A stretch of 64,000 nt of DNA. Source: Nephrocerus scutellatus. Taxonomy: Eukaryota > Arthropoda > Insecta > Diptera > Pipunculidae. Where the stretch lies: NCBI GenBank assembly GCA_947095585.1, contig OX352765.1, forward strand, positions 23,962,254-24,026,253. The letters run 5' to 3'. Shown in pieces: positions 10,510 to 20,760 of the stretch. Position 1 is the stretch's first letter, and each line of letters opens with the position of its first letter. The notes beneath the pieces were generated by a model that saw only the letters and a list, made by a program, of their open reading frames with translations, made no database searches and was not told the DNA's origin. Both the position numbers and the translations under genes were made by a program.

Positions 10510-11600
10510 TAGTTTATGAAAAAAGTAAAAAGGCCGCCCTGGGTCCATAAATCCTACCGCAAAGGACTTTCCGAGCAGGATCCTTTTCGCTCATGCGAGC
10601 TAGATGTTTTGCCCACCGGAGCCTACCGAGCTTAATTCTCTTCACGATGTCGACATCGCGGTAACGCTCGTAGATCTCATCATTATAGAGTCTCCGGAAT
10701 CGTCCTTCCTCACATACCGGGCCAACAATACACTCCATAAAACTTTTCTCTCGAACGCGGCTAAGAGGCCAGAATGCTTTTTTCTGGTTCCATGCTGTTG
10801 TCGGCTGCTACAATTGACCTGAGATTGTTAAAGGATTGCACCAATATTGGATCTTGTACTCGCAGACGTGGCCACCAAGTATTTTATTTTGCTCTCATTT
10901 ATGTGCAGCCCCAGATTTTGTGCCGCCCGCTCGATCTGGATAAAAGCTTCCTGTAAAAGCTTGGTAGAAAACCAAGATTCTACCAATGAACAAACATCAC
11001 TATCTGAATGGAACTATAGAGGATTTTTCCTATCGCATTTACGTCAGAGTCTCTGATCACTTTTTCCAACGCCAGGTAGAAGAGGACGCAGGCCAGGCCA
11101 TCCCCTTGTCGGAGCCCCTTATAGATGTTGAATGGGCTTGATAGTGATCCGGATATTTTTACTTGGCTTATAACATTGGTCATGGTCAACCTACATAGTC
11201 GTGTCAGTTTATTTGGGATGCCGAATTCTCTCATGGCTTTATATATCGGCCAATGATAACTTTAGCGTATGGAGCTATCCTGTCTTGAAGTATAGAGAAG
11301 AAAATCTTATACGTGGTACTCAACAACGTTATACCACGATAATTGGGGCACAGGTCGCCTCTTCGCCAATCTTCGGGCATCACTTTTTCCTCCAATACTT
11401 GCACTATTATTTCATGAATTCCTTGGTGTATTGTAAAGCCTCCTATTTTAATGAGCTGGGATCCCATTTGATCCCGGGGCCTTATTATTATTCTTAAACC
11501 GATCTATCGCTCTGCTTACTTCGTCTATGCTTGGTGGCGTCTATGCTTGGTGGAGCCTCCGTTAGCTGGCCATTTAGCAACTCAGGAGAGGGCTCTTCCC
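10510..11600 (-). pseudogene. LINE ORF2 relic: reverse transcriptase and C-terminal tail (CFDP2/RTE-like)
   Basis: On the minus strand, in order from 11600 down: a linker at about 11470-11600; MPEDWRRGDLCPNYRGITLLSTT with YKIFFSILQDRIAPYA (RT motifs 1-2); REFGIPNKLTRL; GLRQGDGLACVLF (RT block 4/B); IQIVMFVHW where YADDIDI is expected; and NDEIYERYRDVDIV, IKLGRLRWAKHLARM at about 10600-10700. The catalytic region around the first aspartate (DFKAAYD) has been deleted, since the GEYQ-like segment joins directly to REFGIPNK, and the YADD box is destroyed. The element is therefore dead. A 16-base unit CGTCTATGCTTGGTGG is tandemly duplicated at 11522-11553. Reverse transcriptase identity is certain; the clade is inferred. 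Confidence 0.92.
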
Positions 11601-11639
11601 GGAGCACTGAATACTTTTCTTAATGTAGATGCCTAGATT

Positions 11640-12085
11640 TCTTAAGACTCCAATTTTCTCTATTTTTTTATTACTAGAATTAAGTCAGAAAATGATGAAA
11701 TATCGATGAGATCCTTGAGTATAGTGACAACCTTCGCTTTGCTATCGTATAGTAGTAGTTTGTTTTGATAAAATCACAGCAGAATTGATTGGAGGTGTGC
11801 ATTTACCCTTGCCAACGCATTCTCTACTAAGACAATAGAAGAAGCGAAGTACAACTACACATCATCTGCATATCTAAAATTATTAATTACGGCATGAAAG
11901 TCGATAATAAAGAGCAAAAACAAAATTGGTCCGAGAACTGATCCTTGGGGTACTCCTTGTGAAAAGTGTGGAAAAGTAGACATTTCGAAATTTTGATAGT
12001 AGTTATTAAGTCATCGCCATGGGTCACTGTTCTTTTGTAGTTCAGTTAGATAGAAGTAGTAGAAGAAGCGATCTCTCTTGGAATT
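11640..12085 (-). pseudogene. LINE reverse transcriptase fragment (jockey/CR1-like)
   Basis: The minus-strand reading contains QGVPQGSVLGPILFLLFI followed by INNFRYADDVQLY. These are RT block B and the YADD catalytic box with the usual spacing for the jockey/CR1 group. It then continues as VENALARVNAHLQSI, a normal continuation. The YADD motif is intact here, unlike in most other copies in the window, but stops and short gaps surround it. It abuts a different LINE (10510-11600) on the same strand. Confidence 0.88.
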
Positions 12086-13399
12086 CTAATATTAGTTTCA
12101 GAGAAAATAGCAATACCAATACCCACAGTTCTTTGCACTCTCTGCCACTTCAGCTGTTTGTTTTAAGAATATGTAAGAGTATGTAAGTCGTTCTTTTTTG
12201 TTAAATCACTTTCAGATCGTTGCCAAGGATAACAAACCCAGCCAGAAGCAGTCGTTGCCAGTGGCTCTTTTCATCTGAATTGGAGCGAACCGCCGAGCGT
12301 TCAACATTTATTCTTAGGAAGGGGCTCTGCTAGGAGTAGTTCAAGCGTCATTTGGCCTGTAAACATAACTGCCCTGCTTCCTATATACGTGTGTATTTAT
12401 TTACTCCTATAGGTGTGCGTACACTCGTGCATGTTCATTAAAGGATATTTAAGAATTTGTCAAACGCCATATCGAGAAATTGTTTCGTGTTCTTTGGCAC
12501 TCAATAAATTTCCATTCAACGTGTAAATGTGAGAATTTCCAGGGAAAATCCTTTCATTCGACAACACAATGCAACATCAAGAGGAGAGGTGGTGATGGCG
12601 TAGTGGCACACATCACCACCAACATCACTACCACCGCACCACCACGACGACGATGAGCATTGAGCAATTTCCAGCACGTGCTGGCACGGTCATAAATTTC
12701 ATTTTAAAATTGTGATTTTATATTACAACAAGTATGTATTTAATGCTATAAGTTAATTTTGTAGTGCCGTGCCGGTTTCGCCCGGATACTAACACAGAGG
12801 AATATCGGGTATATTATATTTTATTTTCCAAAAATGGGTTAAAAATATATCGACACCATTAGTGCGATAGAAGACGCATTTGGCAAAGGTGCCAGACGGG
12901 TGCGTGGCTAATAAAATTGTGCCCACACTAAACGGATTTATTGAACTGAACTTCTTGTCAAGGGAAATACATACAAGTGCCGCCCAACTCTTTTTCGATG
13001 TGAAGAAAATATTTAATTTAAAATTACAACAACAATAACGTTTAATGCAAAGGGTTGCTCGATGGAGAACTTTTAAAATTGAAAAATATAAATTATTGCA
13101 GAGGCTGAATTGACGTCTCTTTGTTTTGAAAACTTCGGGTGATTATGTTTCAATCAAACAATAATTTTCCGGCAATATTTACCGTAAATATCCCTTGAAG
13201 TCGAAATATTTTTATTAAAATATAAAGGGGATAACAATTTCGAACGATACAAAGAGCCAGTTTACAAGTCAGTATAGGTAGAGTTTCGAAAGCCCAGGAT
13301 CGGACGCAGGATGTAGAACCAAATATGAATATGAGGTAGATTGGGAATTTAAAAAAAATTCCCAATTTTTGGAAACAAATTGCCTGAAACCTTGTTGAG
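12086..13399. other. No gene recognised; perfect E-box palindrome
   Basis: This is non-coding-looking sequence. At 12590-12660 there is a run of CAC/ACC-rich trinucleotides on the plus strand, followed by the perfect 14-base palindrome CCAGCACGTGCTGG at 12671-12684, which contains a CACGTG E-box core. Palindromes of this length can occur by chance, so a regulatory role is only a possibility. Confidence 0.4.
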
Positions 13400-15042
13400 G
13401 TACCTTAGGCTAATTGCGTTCGCTGCGGGAAGAAATGTCACGATAGCCAAGCACGCGGTTTTCTTATTTCGATGATCTTTCGTTTGGCTTGGTGGTCTCC
13501 GGATCAAAACACGTTAACAAAGCTGAGAACTCTGCACTAGACGCAAAACATGCATCCTAATATTCCAGATGTCCAGACCGTCCAGCGGTCAACATTAACT
13601 AGCCTTTGTTGCAGCATAGTTGCGAATGCGGATCGCAGACATCGCAAAAGAAGAAAATACAAAGTTGCACGGCTGAAATGGTATAAATCGCGTCATCATC
13701 AAGTGCCGAATATACCGTGGCTAGTGGCCAACAAAAAGAGTGACGCTAGAAAGAACGACGAGAGCTGCTCGTGAGTTTTATGGGCACAAAAGATGAGTTG
13801 AACACCGGCTTTTCCAAAGAAAAAAAGAGCAAGCAAAGTTCACGATCAAAGAGACTAAAAAATTCTACTCCAGGAATAGTGCTCGGAAGTTTTACCAAAT
13901 AGTAATAAGACCATGTCAAAGCCAGCGAGATCTGCCGAGTTATCGAAGGAAACCTCGAAGTGGAATTCATAGTCAGTGCTGAGAACAGCGAAAGACCTCT
14001 TCTATAAAATGTCCAACGATTCTGCAATAAAGATAAACATTCCGCTGTCAAATAGAACGAACCAAAATCCGGTGAAAATTCGGTCCCCCTGACCAAGGTC
14101 AAGTGAGAATTTCTATATCCCAACTGGCCTGCCGAGCTTTTTAAGACTGAAGGAGATGAATTATTAAATGTGTCAGTTTAGATTTGCCTATTAGATCCTA
14201 TCCTTCATACTTTGAGAACTTCGTAAGCTACTCATCAACAATCTGTGCGGTTTTAGTTCAGAAAAGTCCAGAATCGACCAAATTTTGACAATTAGGGAGG
14301 TCCACAAAGTACAAATCGGTACCAATGAAATTTTAATCGATTTCTAAGCTGCATTTGACAGGATTTATAGAAACGAGCTATACAATGTCATATGTGAAGT
14401 TTGTGCAGAGTGACGATGGAGAATTCTCGCTGCTCGAAAGATTTAGCCAAGCTGACTGTCTGTCTGTCATGTTATTGGCAGAACCCATAGAGCTGTCACT
14501 GGTACATTTGCAAGCATTCAGGCAGGATCGGCGAAATTGGAATTTGTGGTTAATGCGATCAAGACTCAGTATAGGGGTTTGCAATATAATATTTACAATA
14601 TATATTGTAATGTCCTTATTGAAAAATCCTATTTTTGCTGTCAACCAGAAGTGACACCCTAGACCAACGTATTGCTCAGGATGTTGCAATAGACAGCTAT
14701 TACTTTGCTTATTAGACGAAGATATTCTTGGTCGTTTTGAGCGAAAAATTCTTTGATTTTCGGTCCTGTTTGCACTGACGGGCTTTAGAGGGAATGGTTC
14801 TGTGACAAATTATAATAAATCGACCCAGTTAAGGAAGTACGCACTCGATGTTTAAGTTGGCTAGGACATGTAGAGTGGATAGATATGAACGCTCCAGACA
14901 CCTGAGTCTTTGAATCAAACCCAGATAGACAGTGCATTAGATAAAAGCCTTGACTTATAGGGTGCGCCAAAGTGGAAAGTAAACTGCAAAGGATAGGTTA
15001 AGGTACAAAGTTCACTCTGAATTGTATCGCCATCTCAGTATG
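13400..15042 (+). pseudogene. LINE ORF2 relic spanning endonuclease end to C-terminus
   Basis: Plus-strand pieces appear in the correct element order. IAFAAGRNVTIA and WWSPDQNT (end of the AP-endonuclease domain) lie at about 13410-13510. KRRKYKVARL (linker) lies at about 13650. SRNSARKFYQ lies at about 13880-13910. GFSSEKSRIDQI, then a DF*AAFDRIYRNELYN block (RT motif A) lies at about 14250-14390. DEDILGRFERKIL lies at about 14715. SWLGHVEW lies at about 14850. A large deletion removes RT blocks B and YADD between about 14400 and 14700. Sequence at 13890-14090 matches the start of the related copy at 45470-45670. Many stops and frameshifts make this an old relic. Confidence 0.85.
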
Positions 15043-15044
15043 TA

Positions 15045-15645
15045 CTCGCAAGTAATATGTAGTACAAGAGAAAGATAAACTTCGAAGCTGATGTTCTAAA
15101 TTTGAATCCTGCCGAATTGTTGTTCAAGTTCCACTTGCGATGAAGAGGGACGTGCAGACAGAATGAAATCATATGAAGAGCTAAGAGTTCTGTAGTCAGT
15201 GAAAGAATGAGTAGAATTAGAAGTAGCGGATTTGAGATCGTTAATGAAAACGAAAAAGAGTGTCGGATGTAATACAGAGCCTTGTGGAACACCAGCGTTT
15301 ATGCGGTGAACATTGGATTAAAACCGTCCAACACGACCTGGATGAACCTGGATTGAACAGAAAGGTACTTACTAGTCCAATGAAGCAGGGCCTTATCAAT
15401 TACATAGGCATTCATTTTCGACTAAAGAGCTTGATGGCAGACCCTGTGAAATGGAAATATTGAGTGCAACAACTATGCTTTCACCAAATCTGTAAATAGA
15501 CTGGTTCCACTTTTTGTGAGACCTATCCACCAGAGTCATCAGATCACCAGTAGAACGTTACCTTCGACAACTGTACTGCAGGTCGCTAAGGGTTAAGGAT
15601 TAATCAGCGTTTCCATAACCTTAGCAAGTAGGAATTGAAACGCTA
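15045..15645 (-). pseudogene. LINE reverse transcriptase fragment (jockey/CR1-like)
   Basis: The minus strand reads INAGVPQGSVLHPTLFFVFI-NDL followed by HSFTDYRTLSSS. The first is RT block B; the second sits where the FADDSTL catalytic box is expected, with the aspartates altered (FTDY). Upstream (higher coordinates, to about 15640) frame-shifted pieces such as GFNPMF match the loop before block B. The family is the same as the large minus-strand LINE at 55382-58656. The copy is tail-to-tail with the plus-strand LINE ending at 15042. Confidence 0.85.
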
Positions 15646-17160
15646 TGTGCGGTACAAAAAAAGAGTTGATGATGTCTTACTTAGTAGGGCAAACAATGGC
15701 TAACAATGTAGTCCCGTAGGCAGTTGGAATTTAAATCCACCTAAGTTTTGCAGTGCAGTGCAAGAACTTTAAACAAATATTACCACCAACGGATGAAAGC
15801 AGAACACGTTTAGAACAATCAGATTACATGCTAAGCTGTCGCAGTAGAAGAAGAAGAGGCAATTCTTCTCCGACTGTACTGCACTGTGTAAGCAGTTTAC
15901 ATCATAGTTGATGTTGTTGTGCGTATTTAAACCCAAGTTAATCCAACGCAGCGCTGATTAATTAGTGTTGGGCTCAGTTTATTCTTCGAATTAGCAATCG
16001 CATTATCCGCTGATGTCTGATGGATAGTGTCTCGCATTGAGTTGAGCCCTATAGACGTACGGAAAGAGAATGAACTTTTGATTTCAACATCGATCACTTG
16101 TCAGTAACCGCACAGATATGTCATCATGCTACTCGTGTGAGATTAATCGGTGAAAGTCGTACAATCCGGAATACGCGTCACTATAAAAGACGCTTACTCG
16201 ACACAGATACGTTTGACCGGCATTGGGTGTTTGAGTGTATTGATGCGGTACGCAAAGTCAATTAACAAATTAGTTCATCTAAGCGATGATGCTGGATGTT
16301 CGGGACTATTTTACAGACTGAAAACGTAGAGTCTCAGCTGCTGCCGTTGATGTTAAAAAAAGTGAACTTATGCATCATTGGAGTACATGTACAGTGCGGT
16401 CAACTATAACGCAGTGCTTTGTCGTAAAAAAAATCTAAAGCTTAAAGGAAAATTTTATTTTCGTCTATCCAAGTAGTGCGGTCTACTTGTATGTAACCTA
16501 ACATAATTGATTCTGCGATAGATACAGATATCCAGATTATGCAGCCACAGCTCGCAGTAAAATTCATTTCTTGCGTTGAGAAATCTCTGTTCCTAGCGTC
16601 TAATCGCCTTTTCATGTTTGAAGTTATGTCTTGGTCGGGTTCTTTGAAGTTAACCGATCCATGCAATAATTCCTGTATCGCTATATCGGGATTATAGGCT
16701 GATTGGGTAGTGGGTATGGAGTACCGTATGGTGGAAGGGAATTCGAGTGAAAATTGTAGAAGGTAAAAAGGGTTAAGAAATATCTTTTGAATGCTTAAGC
16801 AATTCAAAGAAGAAAAAACATTGGTAGAGAAGAATGTAGGTACTTTGAGTTGGATCGATTTCTTGGGCCACTAACCAAAATTTGCCTTTAGGTTGTTAAT
16901 ACGATTTGATTGTTTTGAAAGAAGGTAACAAAAGTTTTTTATGAAACCGAAAAATCTATAATAATCAAAAAATAATTTTAACGGAAATACTAGTTTTTCG
17001 TATTACTTTAAAACACAAAACAAGTAAATGTAAAGAAAACTTCTATTTTTGAGTACAAACTTTCTTGTATACATCGGCACACGTTACAAGCGCAAAATTT
17101 TATATCTATAGAACGTTTAAGAGTTGCTTTAAAAGAACCTAAAGGAGTTTGGAAAAATTC
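15646..17160. other. No gene recognised; one 121-codon frame of unknown status
   Basis: The longest frame is 16442-16807 on the minus strand (121 codons, starting MNCLSIQKIF). It has mixed composition and no motif I recognise, and its context is surrounded by repeats, so it may be chance or a fragment of an unrecognised element. A TATAAAAG box occurs at 16182-16189 but no initiator or open frame follows that would make it a promoter. Confidence 0.4.
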
Positions 17161-17164
17161 TCTT

Positions 17165-18035
17165 TTCCAGGGATCACACGCGCCACACGCGACTCGCGAC
17201 TCAAGTCACACGCGGGATCTCAAAAATGGAACATGATACTGAGCAGCCACAAACTTTCAGCTATCTAGGTCGCCTGGTGGTGTCTATTTCAAAGATTAAT
17301 CCATTTTCCACGCATCACAGGCACCTCACGCGACTTGCGATACGTGTAATACGCGAGATATCGTGTAAAAAGGTGGATAAATGGACAACAAAATAGTCGA
17401 CGCGATTGGGGATATCTGAAAGATTAACCCATTTTCGACGCACCACAGGAGCTACATGCGACTTACTACACGAGTCCCACGCGGGATCCAGGAAACGCCA
17501 TTAGTGACTAAGCTAAGCAAAAGAAACATATATCAGGACTAAGCTATTCACAAAATGTCATATTTCTAGCACGTGTGGAAGGTTGTTAAAAAAATGTGGA
17601 GCCTATTTCACAGTCAACCAAATTCTCCACGCATCAAACGCCCACACAAGACTCTCGACACGAGCCGCACGTAGGATGTCAGAAAATACACTTGACGCTG
17701 AGGAGGTCACAAAATTTCAGCTCTCTGAATGGTGGTTAGAAAGGACCTTAAGAACTCGAAGCGGACGGGGCCTATTTTAAAGATTAACCCATGTTCCACG
17801 CATTACACGCGCCACACGCAACTCGTGCAAGAGTCCCACGCGGGATCTTAGAAACGCCCAACGAGGCTTAAAGTTACTCACAAAATTTCAACTATCTAGC
17901 AAGTGTGAAAGGTGGTTCAAAAAAAATGGGGCCTAAATTGCACGCAACACCCGACTACTGACACGCGTCACATGCGAGATCTCAGAAATGGCAAATGGCA
18001 CGGAATTGCTCACAAAACTCAACTCAACTCTCTAG
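17165..18035 (+). repeat. Diverged CpG-rich satellite array, about six units
   Basis: A long-period tandem repeat starts near 17170, 17308, 17436, 17627, 17796 and 17940, so the period is about 130-190 bases with indels. Each unit carries, in order, a CCACGCATCACACGCGCCAC type block, GACACGAGTCCCACGCGGGAT, CTCAGAAA, CACAAAATTTCAGCTATCTAG, GTGGAAGGTGGT and AGATTAACCCATTTTC. The CACGCG/CGCGACTCGCGA parts are unusually CpG-dense for this AT-rich window. There is no coding frame across units. The array sits between anonymous DNA and a LINE endonuclease fragment. Confidence 0.85.
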
Positions 18036-18049
18036 GTCGCGCTAAAAAT

Positions 18050-18900
18050 TATTCACATTATTGCTTGCTGCCATCTCTATGACTCGTTATTATTTGTCAT
18101 TAGTGTTCTCGTGTAAGCTATGGGTGGCAATGTACTGCCAGAATACTGGCTCCCTACCTATTTAGCATTCATATCCCCCAGAATGATATTAACATCATAC
18201 TGAGGGCAGGCATAGAGTTCCCGTTTTCAACTGATTAAAAGAATTCTTCTTTTTCATCATCTGGGGAATCCTCTGTAGGTGCGTGAACGTTTATGAGGCT
18301 TATGTTTTTAAATCTACCCCGCACGCGAAGGTTGCATAGCCGTTCATTTATTGCTTTAAAGTCAATAATTGTGGGTTTCATTCTTTTGCTGACTAGAAAC
18401 CCCACCACGAGCACATGATGTCTTTCATGACAGCTGTAATATTTGTCATATTCTGATTTTTGTAAGACACTATTCTCCGTTCACCGCATCTCCTGGATTG
18501 CAGTTATGTCAGCCTTATATTTAGACAGTGTATCGGCCAGCTGCTGTGCAACTCGAGCTCCATACAGTGAGCGGACGTTCCATGAGAAAATTCTTAAATC
18601 GTTTAGCCGTTTTCGTTGCCGTGGTCGTTGTCGTTCATCAGTGTTTCCGAGGCTGATTTTGGGTTCCGTAATAATAATTTTTTACGGGCGAGGTTATTGG
18701 CCTCGCGCCAACCTTACTTTAAAGGGACGATCATTCAGCTTTTCCTGAATTGGAGGAAAATTACTGGCGGCCACAATGTGGAGGTTTGATCGCACTTCTA
18801 CCAGTCAAAGATAGTTACAGCCACCTGCAATTCTAGAGCATTCTGTGTTATTCCCCCTATTCTGCTGATGGCTGACCGCCATTCTTATATACCTACATAC
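18050..18900 (-). pseudogene. LINE AP-endonuclease domain, nearly intact frame
   Basis: Minus-strand translation from about 18600 reads IFSWNVRSLYGARVAQQL, then ADITAIQEMR, a single stop (TGA at 18481-18483, where W is expected), then FLVSKRMKPTIIDF, NERLCNLRVRGRFKNISLI and NVHAPTEDSPDDEK, and near 18190 IILGDMNAK. These are the endonuclease signatures of the CFDP2-like LINE group: WNVRSL, QE with its catalytic glutamate, NVHAPTED, and GDxNAK with D and N present. About 120 codons carry only one stop, so this copy is younger than its neighbours. The part at 18640-18900 reads as the poorly conserved N-terminal or 5' region. RT sequence does not follow directly at lower coordinates. Confidence 0.9.
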
Positions 18901-20274
18901 AACATAAGCTAAAAAAACATAAGTAAATAAATACACATGGTCAATGCAATCAAAAGGGAAAGTTATTATCTCCTTCACTTTCTGAGCTTTTTTCTGAACT
19001 CTTTAAAATTTCGGTAATCTTGACTTGTTTGGTTGTCCTTAGAAGATGGTTGTAAACCTTATGATCTGAAATCAATTTTTTAGTTCCCTTTTGAATTTTC
19101 GGCTTCTTTCAGTGGAAAATTCTGCATTCGATTCCAGCTTTTTACCTAAGCTTGTAATTTTATTGGTATCCTTATAAAAAGGCGCGCGATTAAAAAGGCG
19201 ATCTTCCCTTCCAAACGTATAAGCCTGGTCTAACCAATTCATTTTCTGCCGATTAGCGCACGTTTCTAGTCTCAACTTACTATTTTTTCAAAGTGCATTT
19301 AATGTTGATATTCCCAGTTTTTTTGAGAGATAACGATGAGATTTAGGTACAGAGCGTTATGAAAATTTTTTTCAAAGCTTTCCTTAAATCAGAATCTAAA
19401 ATCTACTGTAATGACTTTCTGATTAAGTAATACTTTAAGGGTAATTCATACCTTGATGCAGTAGCTGGAGCAATGATATAGTGTTAGGCTGTAGAAACCC
19501 TACGTGGAAGGTTGACTTATAGTTTATTGGCGCATTATCTAATAGTCTAATATTAAAAGCACCTTAATGTCTTAATTTGTATGCTCAAAATAATGTCTAG
19601 GAGAAAACAATTTAAGAACTAATCAAGCAGTCCTTAGCAATTAGACCTAGAATACTATAACATAAAACATACGATGCAGGACCAGAGTTTTATCGTATTA
19701 TATGAAGGTTTCCAAAGGACGATAAGCGCAGACGCAACACTATCATAAGTACGAGACATTACAGCTACCACTGTTAAGCAAATGACAAAGACATCAGTCC
19801 TAGTTCATTAAAAAAAACAACCCATAAAAATTAAAATTTTTCATCTAAATTCTCTAGAAAATCATCGAAAGAGACATCAGATGTTAAAACTGAAAAAGCT
19901 CAGATCATTTTATTCTGAGCACTTAGAGCACGCTCATACTTTGAGCAAATAAGAAACACGAGCATTTATCTTGAGAACTCTTTGACTGCTCTGAACTAAT
20001 TTATGAAAACGCCAAATGACAGAATATTGTGAAAACTTGTTGTTCTATCTGTAAGTTGATATCGACAACAAAAAAACGACATCAATAAAAATACAATTCA
20101 GTAAATAAGTAATTCAACTAAGCATAAAACATGTATGTCTCGTTTCATTTGCTGGGTTCATTTGTGCGTGAGCTAAGATTTCTCTCTCTCTCTCTCTCCA
20201 CCACCAAACCATGCCGACTGCGCAGCACACACCGCACACAGTCATTAACAAGAACGACGGTATCTGATGCCACT
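18901..20274. other. No gene recognised; (TC)n microsatellite
   Basis: This is AT-rich DNA with no motif-bearing open frame. A pure TC dinucleotide run of about nine units lies at 20180-20198. Confidence 0.4.
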
Positions 20275-20760
20275 ATAAGAAAAAATGTATAAGGGCCTTG
20301 CGGCCGAACCCGTGGCCCGATCACTTCCAAATTTTAGAAAAAGTATTGTTTATTGGGTATACACATGTGTGTAAAATTTGAATTTAAAATTTTTATTTTA
20401 AATTTGTATGGGAGCCCCACGAACCCCGGTCCCGATCACTTCCAAATTTTAAAAGAAAGTATTTTCACCGGAAATACACATGTGTACAAAATTTCAGGAA
20501 AATCGGGCTTTACGAAGTGTGTTAAAAATTGATAATTAAAAAAAAAAATTGTATGGGAGCCCCCCGACCCCAGGGCACGATCGCTTCAAAAATTTTACAA
20601 AAAGTTTTGTCCATCGGAGATACACATTCGTATAAAATATGAAGAAAATCGGGAACTTTTTTCATAAAATTTGTATGGGTGCCACCATACAAAATTTATC
20701 GAAAGATTTCATGACACACAAATCCACAAACAAACGGGCAAGTGAAGTTAATATAGAGAA
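20275..20760 (-). repeat. Dispersed repeat family B, longest copy
   Basis: Read on the minus strand it starts at 20760 with TTCTCTATATTAACTTCAC and then contains GTTTGTTTGTGGATTTGTG. It carries about three internal variants of a block built from GTATGGGAGCCCC, CCCGATCACTTCCAAATTT and GTATACACATGTGTG (20280-20345, 20400-20480, 20550-20640 on the plus strand). The repeated block suggests internal tandem growth. There is no protein. Related copies lie at 2062, 8195, 30085, 41623 and 62002. The sharp head suggests a non-autonomous DNA element; a Helitron origin is possible but unproven. Confidence 0.75.

Noticed and set aside
16182..16212. TATA-box promoter
   Set aside because: TATAAAAG alone in AT-rich DNA is weak evidence, with no initiator, downstream element or following open frame.
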